DNA from: an uncultured Oligella sp.
GTDB taxonomy: Bacteria > Pseudomonadota > Gammaproteobacteria > Burkholderiales > Burkholderiaceae_B
DNA length: 64,000 nt
Reading direction: 5' to 3'
Assembly (NCBI GenBank): GCA_947632105.1
Contig: CANROD010000004.1
Coordinates: 1-64,000, forward strand
The position numbers and the translations under genes were made by a program. The notes under the pieces are model-generated. The model was not told where the DNA came from. It was given only the letters and a program-made list of their open reading frames with translations, and searched no databases. Positions 46,835 through 56,188 of this stretch are shown here, piece by piece. Within the stretch, counting starts at the first letter, position 1; every line of letters starts with the position of its first letter.

Positions 46835-49621
46835 CTATTTACTTTCCTGTGGTGATAACAAATGCTGCACTACACGTTCCATACGCATAGAACGAGACCC
46901 TTTGACCAATATTGCTGCTAGATCTAATGATGCTATCGCCTCAAATACCTGTTCAACTAGTTCGCAATGTTGAGCGCCTTCACCGAAGGATTGACTGGCT
47001 TCTTGACTCGCCTCACCAAAACTGAGTAAATGACTAATGCCCTGCTGCTTAGCATACTGACCTACCTCACGATGCACTTCCGGTCCCTCAGAACCGACCT
47101 CACCCATATCGCCTAAAACCAAGAGAGTTGGCTGTGGTAAAGCGCCTAACACATCAATTGCCGCACGCACAGAATCTGGATTAGCATTATAACTATCATC
47201 AATCACTCGCGTCCCACTTTCGAGTACATAGCATTGTAAGCGTCCTGATACAGCTGAAAAACTTTCTAAACCTTGCTTGATATGCCCAAGTTCTAAGCCT
47301 GCTGCAAAACTAGCACCCGCAGCTGCTAGTGCATTACTGACACTATGCTCACCCGGCACTTGCAAAGCAACACGACACTGTTGCTCGTTAATAGTAAGTA
47401 CGAAATCCACTCCATCAGCTCGATGATCTATCGCTGCCGCATTAATTTCAGCGATGGGCTCATTCAAGGCGAAATGTAGTGATTTTTTCGTTGTACTTAA
47501 CTCATCCCAAAGTTCTGTATAATCCGTTGCCGCAGGATAAACTGCCACACCCTCATCCGCTAAATAAGCAAATACAGTTGCATTTTCTTTAGCCACCGCA
47601 TCAACGGTATGCATAAACTCCTGATGCTCACGCTGCGCGTTTGTCACAACAGCCACGGTTGGTCTGCATAGATCAGATAAAACCGCAATTTCACCAGGAT
47701 GATTCATCCCTAACTCAAACACTCCCACACGGTGATTTGTACGTAATCTCAACAAACTCAAAGGAACACCAATATGGTTATTTAAATTACCCAAGGTCGC
47801 AACATAATCATCACCAAAAGCCGCAGCCATTACCGAAGCAATCATTTCCTTAGTTGTCGTTTTACCATTACTGCCGGTTATCGCAACAATCGGCAAATCA
47901 AACTGTGCTCGCCAGGCCTTAGCCATCGTCATAAGCGCATCGAGCGTATCATGCACCTGCACTTGAGGTAATGCCAATTCATTATTGCGCTCAGAAACTA
48001 GAGCAGCGACTGCACCTTTTTCTTGTGCCTGCCCAAGCAGACTGTGGGCATCAAAATTCTCACCTTTGAGGGCAACAAAAAACTGACCAGATTTAAGCTC
48101 ACGCGTATCAGTACTGATATTTAGCCCTTCACGCATCAGCAAAGCAAGACTTGCCCACTGTCTATCATCAAAAAAATGGCGCATAGCATTAATTTCTTGA
48201 TAATCCTCATGCCCCTTACCAGCAATTAAAACCACATCTTCTGGTGTCGCTCGTAAAATTGAATAAAGAATTGTGTAGTCACGACTCTTCTCAACCAACG
48301 CTAATTTCTCAATATTAGCCGCAGACAAACCCGCCACAATCTCTTCTAAAATAGCCTCAGGCTTTTCGCTACGAGGATTATCACTGGTAATGTAAATTTC
48401 ATCTGCTAATTCCTCAGCAATTTGCGACATCACTGGACGCTTTGTACGGTCACGATTACCACCGCAGCCAAACACACAAACTAAACGCCCACCACGTGCC
48501 TCAGCATTAGGTCTAAGCGCTAGCAGAGCACGCTTCAACGCATCTGGGGTGTGCGCATAGTCAACGACAACCAATGGTTTATGTTGTGAACTAACAATCG
48601 GCACAACCGTTTCCAAGCGCCCAGCAACCGCCTCTAAATTACTCAAGGTACGGCTAATTCGCGTTAAACTCCAACCCAAACCCTCTAAAATCCCAACAGT
48701 TAATAATAGATTAGAGATATTATGCTCACCCACTAAACGACTGATCACCTGCGTCTCACCATTTGGTGTGCGTAGCATAAATGAAAGTCCATAATCATGG
48801 AAAGTATAGTGCAAGGCACGTATATCAGCCGTAGACGTCATATCTAACGAATAACTAATAGTCTGTTCTGCAACAGACTGCTTGGCTAAACGCACACTCG
48901 CATCATCATCACCATTAAGAACTGCCAACTTCAGATCAGATCGAGTAAACAACAAGGCTTTAGCAGCCTCATAAGCCTCCATACTCTGGTGATAATCCAA
49001 ATGGTCTAAACTTAGGTTAGTAAAACCGGCGATGGCGATACGCAGGCCATCCATACGCCCCTGCTCAAGACCAATAGAAGAAGCTTCCATGGCGACTGTA
49101 TAAATTTCTTGCTTTCTCAGATAGGCCAACACTCGATGTAAACTAAGCACATCCGGCGTTGTCAAACAGCCACCTAAATTAGTACCATCCGGTAAGATAA
49201 CACCCAAAGTACCGATAGTTGCACAAGGGGTATGATTCAGATTGAGAGCCTGTGCGACCCAACTAGCACATGATGTTTTACCATTGGTGCCTGTTATCGC
49301 AATAACCTTAACGCTCTCAGATGGTCTATCGTACCACTCATCGGCAAGCTCGCCCAACAATGCTCTTAAGTTCTTGACTGGCAATATCGGAGCAACGATG
49401 TCACTTAAACTCTCTAAATCATCATCCATCAAGACTGCTATTGCGCCATTATCAATTGCCGAAGAAATAAACCTAGCGCCATCACTTTGCTGCCCCTTAG
49501 ATGCAACAAAGACATCCCCCGGTCGGATGTCTCTGGAATCAAGCTTGAGATCGGCCCCGTGCTCTGCATGCTGACGGAGCCACTGTACAATGGCTAAAAC
49601 CTCTTTGTTATGTTTTTTCAT
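46835..49621 (-). CDS. murE/murF: Bifunctional MurE-MurF ligase fusion
   Basis: One 928-residue frame carries two Mur ligases. MurE (about 1-494): LDSRDIRPGDVFVA, P-loop ITGTNGKTS (about 109-117), NLSLDHLDYHQSMEAYE, and DNPR (414-417), the motif specifying meso-diaminopimelate. MurF (about 500-928): STDTRELKSGQFFVALKGE, P-loop ITGSNGKTTTKEM (about 581-593), ELGMNHPGEI and VIDDSYNANPDSV. The joint is short: MurE's last helix runs into STDTR, so about 28 residues of the usual MurF N-terminus are missing. The product would add mDAP and then D-Ala-D-Ala. The same fusion is known in Bordetella. No internal start with a good ribosome site for separate MurF was noticed. Confidence 0.96.
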   Translation of the reverse strand: MKKHNKEVLAIVQWLRQHAEHGADLKLDSRDIRPGDVFVASKGQQSDGARFISSAIDNGAIAVLMDDDLESLSDIVAPILPVKNLRALLGELADEWYDRPSESVKVIAITGTNGKTSCASWVAQALNLNHTPCATIGTLGVILPDGTNLGGCLTTPDVLSLHRVLAYLRKQEIYTVAMEASSIGLEQGRMDGLRIAIAGFTNLSLDHLDYHQSMEAYEAAKALLFTRSDLKLAVLNGDDDASVRLAKQSVAEQTISYSLDMTSTADIRALHYTFHDYGLSFMLRTPNGETQVISRLVGEHNISNLLLTVGILEGLGWSLTRISRTLSNLEAVAGRLETVVPIVSSQHKPLVVVDYAHTPDALKRALLALRPNAEARGGRLVCVFGCGGNRDRTKRPVMSQIAEELADEIYITSDNPRSEKPEAILEEIVAGLSAANIEKLALVEKSRDYTILYSILRATPEDVVLIAGKGHEDYQEINAMRHFFDDRQWASLALLMREGLNISTDTRELKSGQFFVALKGENFDAHSLLGQAQEKGAVAALVSERNNELALPQVQVHDTLDALMTMAKAWRAQFDLPIVAITGSNGKTTTKEMIASVMAAAFGDDYVATLGNLNNHIGVPLSLLRLRTNHRVGVFELGMNHPGEIAVLSDLCRPTVAVVTNAQREHQEFMHTVDAVAKENATVFAYLADEGVAVYPAATDYTELWDELSTTKKSLHFALNEPIAEINAAAIDHRADGVDFVLTINEQQCRVALQVPGEHSVSNALAAAGASFAAGLELGHIKQGLESFSAVSGRLQCYVLESGTRVIDDSYNANPDSVRAAIDVLGALPQPTLLVLGDMGEVGSEGPEVHREVGQYAKQQGISHLLSFGEASQEASQSFGEGAQHCELVEQVFEAIASLDLAAILVKGSRSMRMERVVQHLLSPQESK

Positions 49622-49649
49622 AAAGTTTCCTAAACGTTAGGCATAGTAA

Positions 49650-51476
49650 CTACCCACGTGAATTCCGATTGGAACCCCCCTGAGTTTTGGTGTTTTTTGC
49701 CTCTAAGGTTGGCCCCGTATTAATATCAGGCGGCACACTCATATGCCTTAAAGTACCACCAATAATCTCGGCGGCAGCCGGACCCGCAATTAACGTACCG
49801 TAATAACCAGCCTTACGCGGATTATCAACAGTAACCGCAACTACAATACGTGGGTTTGATACAGGTGCAAGTGCGACGAAAGAGCCACGATAGTCACTAC
49901 GACTATATTTTCCATTAACGATTTTACGCGCCGTCCCCGACTTACCCCCAATGCGATAACCTTCTACTTGAGCTTGAATCTTTGATCCATGAGGACCTGA
50001 CGCTTCCTCTAGCATTTGACGTACATTACGCGCAGTTTCCTTGCTAAATACTTGTAGTGTTTTTTTAGGTTTATTATCTTGCATCAATGACAGGTTAATC
50101 ATTTCCCCGTCACGTGCTAATGAGGTATAAGCATGCGCTACTTGCAATAGTGAAGTAGACACACCATAACCGTAAGACATAGTGGCCTTTTCAATTAAAC
50201 GCCAACGCCCCCAAGGCCTTAATGTACCGGTCGCAATGCCAGGGAAACCAATCTCCGGTGCCTCACCAAAACCTAACGCCTTAAATACTGTCCACATCTG
50301 CTCAGCTCGTAATCGCTCAGCGATCATCGTCATACCAATATTACTGGAGCGTCGAAGAATTCCTGCCACATTTAACGTACCGTTATGACGACTAACATCA
50401 GTAATTGTGTGACCTTGGTACCTATAACTACCACTACCAGTAGCAAACATTGTATTAACTGAAATAGCTTTAGAATCGATTGCTAATGCCGCCACAAAAG
50501 GCTTAATAATAGAACCAGGCTCAAAAACATCAGTAACTGCACGATTTCTTAACACACCACCCTTACGCGCTAAACGGTCATTTGGATCATAACTAGGATA
50601 GCTGACCATACTGAGAATCTCACCGGTTTGCGTATCGATAACCACGGCACCACCTGAGTCTGCAGCGTGATGCTTCACCGCCTTTTCCAATGCTTGATAG
50701 CTTAAATACTGAATCTGACTATCAATGGTCAAACGAACGTTTTCACCGTCTATGGCTGGCTGCTGCGCATAAGTATCCTGAATCACGCGCCCCTTACGAT
50801 CACGCAAAACTGTACGACTACCATCCACACCATTTAAACGAGCTTCGTAGTGTTTTTCGACACCTTCAATACCACTATTTTCAATATTAGTAAAACCAAC
50901 GACATGCGCCGTAATTGGACCTTGTGGATAAGAACGCTTAACCTCAGGCAAGAAATGAACACCAGGTAACTTTTGTTCTTTAAGCGCATCTGCCCTATCC
51001 ATTGCCACTTGGCGCTTCAAGTAGACAAAGGTTTTACCCATATGATTTTCCATACGCTCCTTAATACTAGCGACGGAAAGGTCAACGGATTGTGATAGAA
51101 ACTCAAACTGCTCAGGCGTCGCTTTTTGTAATTCTTCAGGGATAATCCATACAGCTCGTACCGGTACACTAGTTGCTAAAAACTCACCGTTACGATCCTC
51201 AATACGACCACGATTAGCAGGCAAAGTTTGGTTTACCTCAAAGCGTTTATCACCCTCAGCACGAAGGAAATCATTGTTATAAACTTGATGGTAAAAAGCT
51301 TGAACTAAAACAATAACAAAACCAATCACAAAAATCCCAAGCACGAGCAGGCTACGTGACTTAGGAAATTTATTTTCCAGCACTGGCTCATTAAAAAAAC
51401 GAGGCTGAGCCTGATAACCCCGTTTATTCCGAGACTTAGACCGCTGAATATGCTGAAAGACTTGCTTGAATCTCAT
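49650..51476 (-). CDS. ftsI: Septal peptidoglycan transpeptidase FtsI (PBP3)
   Basis: A 608-residue class B penicillin-binding protein. One N-terminal membrane helix (SLLVLGIFVIGFVIVLVQAF) is followed by the pedestal domain (NRGRIEDRNGEFLATSV) and the transpeptidase domain with the three active-site motifs: EPGSIIKP (SxxK), RRSSNIG (SxN) and GGKSGTARK (KSGT). It cross-links septal peptidoglycan in complex with FtsW. A C-terminal Asn/Arg/Ser-rich tail (TKTQGGSNRNSRG) is nonconserved. It is 8 bases downstream of ftsL. Confidence 0.97.
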   Translation of the reverse strand: MRFKQVFQHIQRSKSRNKRGYQAQPRFFNEPVLENKFPKSRSLLVLGIFVIGFVIVLVQAFYHQVYNNDFLRAEGDKRFEVNQTLPANRGRIEDRNGEFLATSVPVRAVWIIPEELQKATPEQFEFLSQSVDLSVASIKERMENHMGKTFVYLKRQVAMDRADALKEQKLPGVHFLPEVKRSYPQGPITAHVVGFTNIENSGIEGVEKHYEARLNGVDGSRTVLRDRKGRVIQDTYAQQPAIDGENVRLTIDSQIQYLSYQALEKAVKHHAADSGGAVVIDTQTGEILSMVSYPSYDPNDRLARKGGVLRNRAVTDVFEPGSIIKPFVAALAIDSKAISVNTMFATGSGSYRYQGHTITDVSRHNGTLNVAGILRRSSNIGMTMIAERLRAEQMWTVFKALGFGEAPEIGFPGIATGTLRPWGRWRLIEKATMSYGYGVSTSLLQVAHAYTSLARDGEMINLSLMQDNKPKKTLQVFSKETARNVRQMLEEASGPHGSKIQAQVEGYRIGGKSGTARKIVNGKYSRSDYRGSFVALAPVSNPRIVVAVTVDNPRKAGYYGTLIAGPAAAEIIGGTLRHMSVPPDINTGPTLEAKNTKTQGGSNRNSRG

Positions 51477-51484
51477 TTTTCTAC

Positions 51485-51784
51485 CTAATTCGAACCCGCT
51501 TCGATGAAAGGACTAAGCTCTGACTCTCGGATATAAATAATTTCACCGACCTCAGGAATATGCATATCTAATTTGCCCTCAATCTCATTTCTTATATTCA
51601 TAGAGCTAGTCAACTTCGCTCGCTCTAACTCCAAGAAACTCCATTGAGTGTTTAATTCACGCTCAACCCGATTAGCTCGTTCAATTTGCGTAAACTGCTG
51701 ACGCTGTTCATAGCGCGCACTGACTAACTCAACTGCACTATATACAAAAAAAGCAATTAAACCAAAAACTAATACCTTATACAT
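51485..51784 (-). CDS. ftsL: Cell division protein FtsL
   Basis: A 99-residue bitopic protein: a membrane helix (VLVFGLIAFFVYSAVEL) then a periplasmic coiled coil (about 25-80, with QIERANRVERELNTQWSFLELE). It pairs with FtsB and FtsQ and activates FtsWI. The position between rsmH and ftsI is diagnostic, since the sequence itself is poorly conserved. AGGTAGG lies upstream of the ATG. Confidence 0.9.
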   Translation of the reverse strand: MYKVLVFGLIAFFVYSAVELVSARYEQRQQFTQIERANRVERELNTQWSFLELERAKLTSSMNIRNEIEGKLDMHIPEVGEIIYIRESELSPFIEAGSN

Positions 51785-51805
51785 GCCAAACCTACCTCTA
51801 TGAGA

Positions 51806-52795
51806 TTATTCAGCAGCCGTACGCTCGGCAACTCTTAACATCGCTGAGCGCGAACGAGGATTACGCTGAACTTCTTCAGAACTGGCTTGTACCTTGCCAA
51901 GACTAATTAACCGTGCCTGTGGCAACTCGCTATCACGTAAAGGTAGTTTCGCTAACTCAGGGTCAAGGGTAGAGGCCTTAGCAATAGCTTGCTTCACCGG
52001 CCTATCTTCCAGTGAATGAAAGCTAATAACTGCTAAGCGTCCCCCAGTCCCCAACACATTTAAAACTGACGCGAGGCTGCGTGCAAGCTCCTCATGCTCT
52101 TGGTTGATGTAAACCCGTACAGCTTGAAAGGTGCGAGTTGCCGGGTGGTGACCCTTTTCGCGCGACTTGACGACGCCAGCGACGAGCTGAGCGAGTTCGA
52201 GCGTGCTACGAAATGGGTTGGATTGCCTGCTATCAACAATCTTCTTTGCAATCTGGAAAGCATACCGTTCTTCGCCATAGTCTTTTATCACTCCTCTAAT
52301 TTCATCGAATGAGGCGGTATTCAACCACTCTGCGGCAGTAATGCCACGACTGGTATCCATCCTCATATCTAGGGGACCATCGCGCATAAATGAAAAGCCG
52401 CGAGCAGCGTCATCTAATTGCGGTGAAGACACACCTAAATCCATCATGATGCCTTGCACCTTGGAGACGCCATACTCTGCCAAAACTTCTGGCATAGAGG
52501 AGAATGCCTGGTGCACTGGAACCACTCTAGAATCCTCAGCTTGCAGCTCATAAGCTACATTCATCGCCTCAGGATCCTTGTCAAAAACGAATAACTGCGC
52601 CTTAGGGCTTAAGTGGCTGAGCAAATACCGGCTATGACCACCTCGACCAAAAGTCCCATCAACAAATACGCCGTCTTTTTGCTGTGCGGGCAGTGGAGAA
52701 TGCACAACTTTAGACTTCGCATTGAAGCCTGGATCTACTAAAGCGTTGACCGTGGCATGAAGCAAAACGGTGGTGTGGCTGAAATCTTGACTCAT
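51806..52795 (-). CDS. rsmH: 16S rRNA (cytosine1402-N4)-methyltransferase
   Basis: A 329-residue class I methyltransferase (formerly MraW). FVDGTFGRGGHSRYLLS is the SAM motif I, GIMMDLGVSSPQLDDAARGFSF and PLDMRMDTSRGITAAEWLN are family signatures, and ISFHSLEDRPVKQ is the C-terminal motif. It methylates N4 of C1402 in the ribosomal P site. Second gene of the dcw operon, 9 bases after mraZ. Confidence 0.97.
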   Translation of the reverse strand: MSQDFSHTTVLLHATVNALVDPGFNAKSKVVHSPLPAQQKDGVFVDGTFGRGGHSRYLLSHLSPKAQLFVFDKDPEAMNVAYELQAEDSRVVPVHQAFSSMPEVLAEYGVSKVQGIMMDLGVSSPQLDDAARGFSFMRDGPLDMRMDTSRGITAAEWLNTASFDEIRGVIKDYGEERYAFQIAKKIVDSRQSNPFRSTLELAQLVAGVVKSREKGHHPATRTFQAVRVYINQEHEELARSLASVLNVLGTGGRLAVISFHSLEDRPVKQAIAKASTLDPELAKLPLRDSELPQARLISLGKVQASSEEVQRNPRSRSAMLRVAERTAAE

Positions 52796-52804
52796 CTCTA
52801 GCTC

Positions 52805-53236
52805 TTATAGAGAAAAATCGCCGAGATCGTCTGGCAGACCGGCCTCTAAATCTATCGTTACTAATTCCTCATACTTCGCGGAATCCCATAGATCAAAATG
52901 ACGACCCATACCGACCAACACCACATCTTTTCCCAAACCTGCCCTATCACGGAGCTGAGATGGAATTAAGACACGTCCAGCTTTATCAATATCCACGTCA
53001 AAAGCGTTACCCAAAAGGGTTCTTTTTACAGAAGCACGGTTAGCAGGTAGATTCATAATCTCTTCCAGTTTTATTTCCCATTGGGGCCTAGGATAGACCA
53101 ATAAACCACCATCGAAGTTACAAGTAAAGGTTAGCTGACCTCCAACTCCATCCAATAAGACGTCGCGATACCTGGCCGGAATCATCATCCGTCCTTTCAC
53201 GTCGATCGTTAATGGATGGTTACCTTGAAAAATCAC
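52805..53236 (-). CDS. mraZ: Transcriptional regulator MraZ
   Basis: A 143-residue protein with two SpoVT/AbrB-like repeats: NHPLTIDVKGRMMIPARYRD and FDVDIDKAGRVLIPSQLRDRAG; the D-x-K/A-G-R-x-x-I/L-P motif occurs in both. MraZ forms rings that bind direct repeats in its own promoter and regulate the dcw operon. The start is GTG (MIFQGNHPLT) with GGAAGG upstream. The operator repeats described below begin only 6 bases before this codon. Confidence 0.96.
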   Translation of the reverse strand: MIFQGNHPLTIDVKGRMMIPARYRDVLLDGVGGQLTFTCNFDGGLLVYPRPQWEIKLEEIMNLPANRASVKRTLLGNAFDVDIDKAGRVLIPSQLRDRAGLGKDVVLVGMGRHFDLWDSAKYEELVTIDLEAGLPDDLGDFSL

Positions 53237-53242
53237 TGCCTT

Positions 53243-53297
53243 CCCACTTTTAAACTTTAAATCCCACTTTATACCACTTCTATACCCTTTTACACCA
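53243..53297 (-). promoter_or_regulatory. MraZ operator: array of phased GTGG(G) repeats
   Basis: On the minus strand, GTGG occurs 4 times (two of them GTGGG) within 55 bases, with an AGGG in a further phased position and one degenerate unit. The units start about every 10 bases, or one helical turn (offsets about 0, 10-11, 21, 31, 42, 51). Known MraZ operators are TGGGN/GTGGG repeats with about 10-bp spacing. The unit nearest the gene overlaps the Shine-Dalgarno region of mraZ. Confidence 0.8.
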
Positions 53298-53566
53298 CTT
53301 TATGACATTTTCCATTAAATTTCAAGCAAAAACATACTTCTATACGTAAAAAAAACGTACTCACACACTCATTCTTTTTTTTACATTTCAATTACTTACG
53401 GGACTTAATGGAGCTTAGTGGTAGCACAGGCAAAAAAACATACCACTTAACCCCGCAAAGTGGGAATTAAGCTCAGATTTACAGCAAAAAGGAAGAAAAT
53501 TTGATTTAGCCGTACTGGCAAGTGAAAGTAACTACAAAACTCTCGTAGCTACTTAGAGAAAATATT
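53298..53566. other. Intergenic region upstream of the dcw operon
   Basis: No coding frame. The minus strand has TTGAAA about 17 bases before TAAAGT/CATAAA, a possible dcw promoter entering the MraZ array. Around 53415-53465 there are further GTGG/GTGGG words on both strands (for example plus-strand GTGGG at 53460 and minus-strand GTGG near 53446), which could be a second, weaker MraZ cluster. A hairpin AAGTAGCTAC / GTAGTTACTT (one G-U pair) with a short T run just below 53566 may end rnpB. Confidence 0.4.
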
Positions 53567-53951
53567 GGGACGAGTCTATAGGCCGGATTCTGTAAGTGAT
53601 AAATCACCGGCAATCATTCATCTAGGCTTATTATTGCTAATAAGCTCCTGCCATCTACCCGCATACTCGAACGAACCGCCCTTTGCTGTATACACAGTGC
53701 GTATGCCTATTTGATGTTGCTCCGAATAGAGGTTACCGCGTTTCACCCTGCTGTGCCGTAGACTGCACAAATACAAATCTACACCCTATGGAAGTAGCCA
53801 TAAGGGAGCCTGACTAGCAAGCCCACCCAACAGTCTCGTCTCTGTGGCCCTATTCCTCATGCCTGTAGCATGGACGGCTGTTAGCCGCTACTCTGTCCTA
53901 TGGAGTCCGGACCTTCCTCGTACCTAAGCACGCGATTGCCCAACTCGCCCC
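53567..53951 (-). ncRNA. rnpB: RNase P RNA (class A)
   Basis: The catalytic RNA that trims tRNA 5' leaders. On the minus strand the conserved blocks appear in order: GAGGAAGGTCCGGACTCC and CATAGGACAG (CR-I/P4 side), GGTGAAACGCGG, a GAGCAACATCAAATAGGC stretch, CCTAGATGAATGATTGCC, and ACAGAATCCGGCCTATAGA near the 3' end. The P1 helix pairs GGGGCGAGU with ACUCGUCCC, which sets the ends to within a few bases. The gene is about 385 nt, as expected. It lies in the same direction as the dcw operon, 330 bases upstream of mraZ. Confidence 0.96.
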
Positions 53952-54346
53952 AAGCATTGGATTTTAACGCATGAAGATACATTCTTTAGGCTAATTGGTA
54001 TTTTTTTAAAATTAATTCGTAACCAAAAAATAGCAATACTATTATTACTACTCATTCTTAACATTATGCTTTGATTCACACAGCAAACACGATATAGCGC
54101 AGCCACCGCAGTCAAGTATAGGGTTATCATATACTTGAAAAAGCACCCCTTTCACGGCGATACTCTATTAAACAAATGTAGATACGAAGATAAGCACTCT
54201 AAAACAGTTGTTTAACTTTATCGCAATCATGACTTAAGCAACCACACTACTAATCACATACACGACAACACCTTGTTTTTAGCCTAAAAAGTTAAGTTCC
54301 TCTATAATACTTCGTTGTACTAGTTTCTATTAATTTGTTATCTCAT
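53952..54346. other. Intergenic region between rnpB and uup
   Basis: About 395 bases with no supported gene. On the plus strand TATAAT at 54303-54308 is a good -10 element for uup, without a clear -35. On the minus strand TAAAAT about 10-15 bases upstream of the rnpB 5' end may be its -10. The rest is AT-rich and I see nothing else in it. Confidence 0.5.
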
Positions 54347-56185
54347 ATGTCTGCTCCTGCACTTATAACCCTTCTAAAAACCAGCCTCGCCTATGGCCAC
54401 CATCCACTTTTAGATAAGGCCGACTTAATTATTTCCGATGGCGAACGTATTGGTTTAATTGGCCGTAACGGCGCTGGCAAATCATCACTGCTACGCCTAC
54501 TAGACGGTCGAACTGAGCCCGATGATGGTGAGATCCAACGCCAAGGCGGCCTTAAGGTCATCACCGTCGAGCAAGAACCGGAGCTTGACCCAGAGCTCAC
54601 TATTTTAGACACAATTAGCGGTGACTATTTAGCTTCCGAAGACTGGGCTAAGCCAGCCCGAGCGCAAGCCATTATCGATGAACTAGGCTTAGATCCAGAC
54701 GCTAAAATTGCTGGCCTCTCAGGCGGCACACGTAAGCGTATCGCACTAGCCCAGGCCTTTGTCGAGAACGCCGACTTATTGCTCCTTGATGAGCCTACCA
54801 ACCACCTAGACTTTGAGGGCATCGCTTGGCTTGAGCAGCAAATCAAAAAAAATAACATCAACTGCGTCATTATTACCCACGATCGTAGCTTTCTGGACCA
54901 TGTCACCAATCGTATTATTGAGTTGGATCGCGGTCAATTATTCAGTTTTCCTGGTAATTTCAGTCGTTGGCAAGAGCACAAGGTCGAGTGGTTAGAAGCC
55001 GAAACGAAGGAGCAAGAGCGTTTTGATAAATTCCTTGCTCAGGAAGAAGTGTGGATTCGCAAAGGTGTTGAGGCCAGGCGAACACGCAACGAAGGCCGCG
55101 TTAGACGCCTGAAAGCGTTACGTGTAGAGCGTCAATCACGCCGCGAACGTCAGGGTAATGTGAGCTTTGCCATCGATTCTGGCGATCGCTCAGGCAAAAT
55201 CGTCGCAGAGCTTGAAAACATTTCTCACCGCTTTGGTGATAAGGAAGTAATTAAGAACTACAGTACCACTATTTTGCGTGGTGACCGTATTGGTTTAATA
55301 GGCCCAAACGGTGTTGGGAAAACCACTTTATTAAAAATCATTCTAGGACTTTTAGAACCAAAAGAAGGTATGGTTAAACTCGGCACCAATCTCAACATTG
55401 CTTATTTTGACCAAATGCGTGAGCAATTAGATGAAAATGCCAAGCTCACTGAGGTAATTAACCCAGGAAGTGAATGGGTAGAGATTGGCGATAAGCGTAT
55501 GCATGTGATGAGCTATTTAGGCGATTTCTTATTTTCGCCTGCCCGTGCACAGTCTCCAGTCAGCACGTTATCTGGTGGTGAACGAGCTCGTTTGTTAATG
55601 GCACGACTCTTTGCCCGTCCTGCTAATATCCTTGTAATGGATGAACCAACGAACGACCTAGATATTGAAACCCTTGAACTCTTAGAGGAACTAATCCTCG
55701 AGTTTAAAGGCACTGTGTTACTAGTAAGTCACGATCGCAGCTTTCTAGATAATGTTGTTACTCAAACCATTGCTTACGAGGGCAATGCCACATGGCGTGA
55801 CTATGTTGGTGGTTATGAGGATTGGTTAGTGCAAAGTAAGGATTTCAAAAAGTCACAACGCGAAGCGACAGCAGATCCTGAAACATCACCTGCTCCAACC
55901 ATTACTACAAGCAAGGCAGAGGCAGAGGTAGAACCAAAGCGACGCAACACAAAGTCCAATCGTATCAGCCCATGGGAGCAAAAAGAACTCGATGCAATTC
56001 CAGAAAAAATTGCTCAGTTCGAGGCAAAACAAACAGAGCTTTCAGAACAACTAAGCCACCCTGATACCTACGCCGATGGCTCCGATAAAGCAAAAGTGAT
56101 TCAAGACGAGCTCGAATCACTTAATGCGGAGCTAGAAAAGCTCTTTGAACGCTGGGAAGTCCTTGAAAATAAGGACTCCAACTAG
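54347..56185 (+). CDS. uup: ABC-F family ATPase Uup
   Basis: A 612-residue soluble protein with two ABC domains and no membrane segments. First domain: GLIGRNGAGKSSLLR (Walker A), LSGGTRKRIALAQA (signature), LLLLDEPTNHLD (Walker B). Second: GLIGPNGVGKTTLLK, LSGGERARLLMARL, ILVMDEPTNDLD. The linker between them is charged (RTRNEGRVRRLKALR), and a C-terminal coiled coil (about 540-610) is the DNA/ribosome-binding tail of Uup. Uup affects transposon excision and ribosome function in E. coli. Start at ATG 54347; the TTG at 54335 is less likely. No Shine-Dalgarno is seen. Confidence 0.94.
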   Translation: MSAPALITLLKTSLAYGHHPLLDKADLIISDGERIGLIGRNGAGKSSLLRLLDGRTEPDDGEIQRQGGLKVITVEQEPELDPELTILDTISGDYLASEDWAKPARAQAIIDELGLDPDAKIAGLSGGTRKRIALAQAFVENADLLLLDEPTNHLDFEGIAWLEQQIKKNNINCVIITHDRSFLDHVTNRIIELDRGQLFSFPGNFSRWQEHKVEWLEAETKEQERFDKFLAQEEVWIRKGVEARRTRNEGRVRRLKALRVERQSRRERQGNVSFAIDSGDRSGKIVAELENISHRFGDKEVIKNYSTTILRGDRIGLIGPNGVGKTTLLKIILGLLEPKEGMVKLGTNLNIAYFDQMREQLDENAKLTEVINPGSEWVEIGDKRMHVMSYLGDFLFSPARAQSPVSTLSGGERARLLMARLFARPANILVMDEPTNDLDIETLELLEELILEFKGTVLLVSHDRSFLDNVVTQTIAYEGNATWRDYVGGYEDWLVQSKDFKKSQREATADPETSPAPTITTSKAEAEVEPKRRNTKSNRISPWEQKELDAIPEKIAQFEAKQTELSEQLSHPDTYADGSDKAKVIQDELESLNAELEKLFERWEVLENKDSN

Positions 56186-56188
56186 CCT

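Noticed and set aside
49242-49574. 110-residue plus-strand ORF opposite murEF
   Set aside because: Antisense shadow of the MurE part; composition reflects the complementary strand.
53924-54130. 68-residue minus-strand ORF
   Set aside because: It runs into the 5' part of the RNase P RNA gene, has no ribosome binding site, and its sequence shows no domain.
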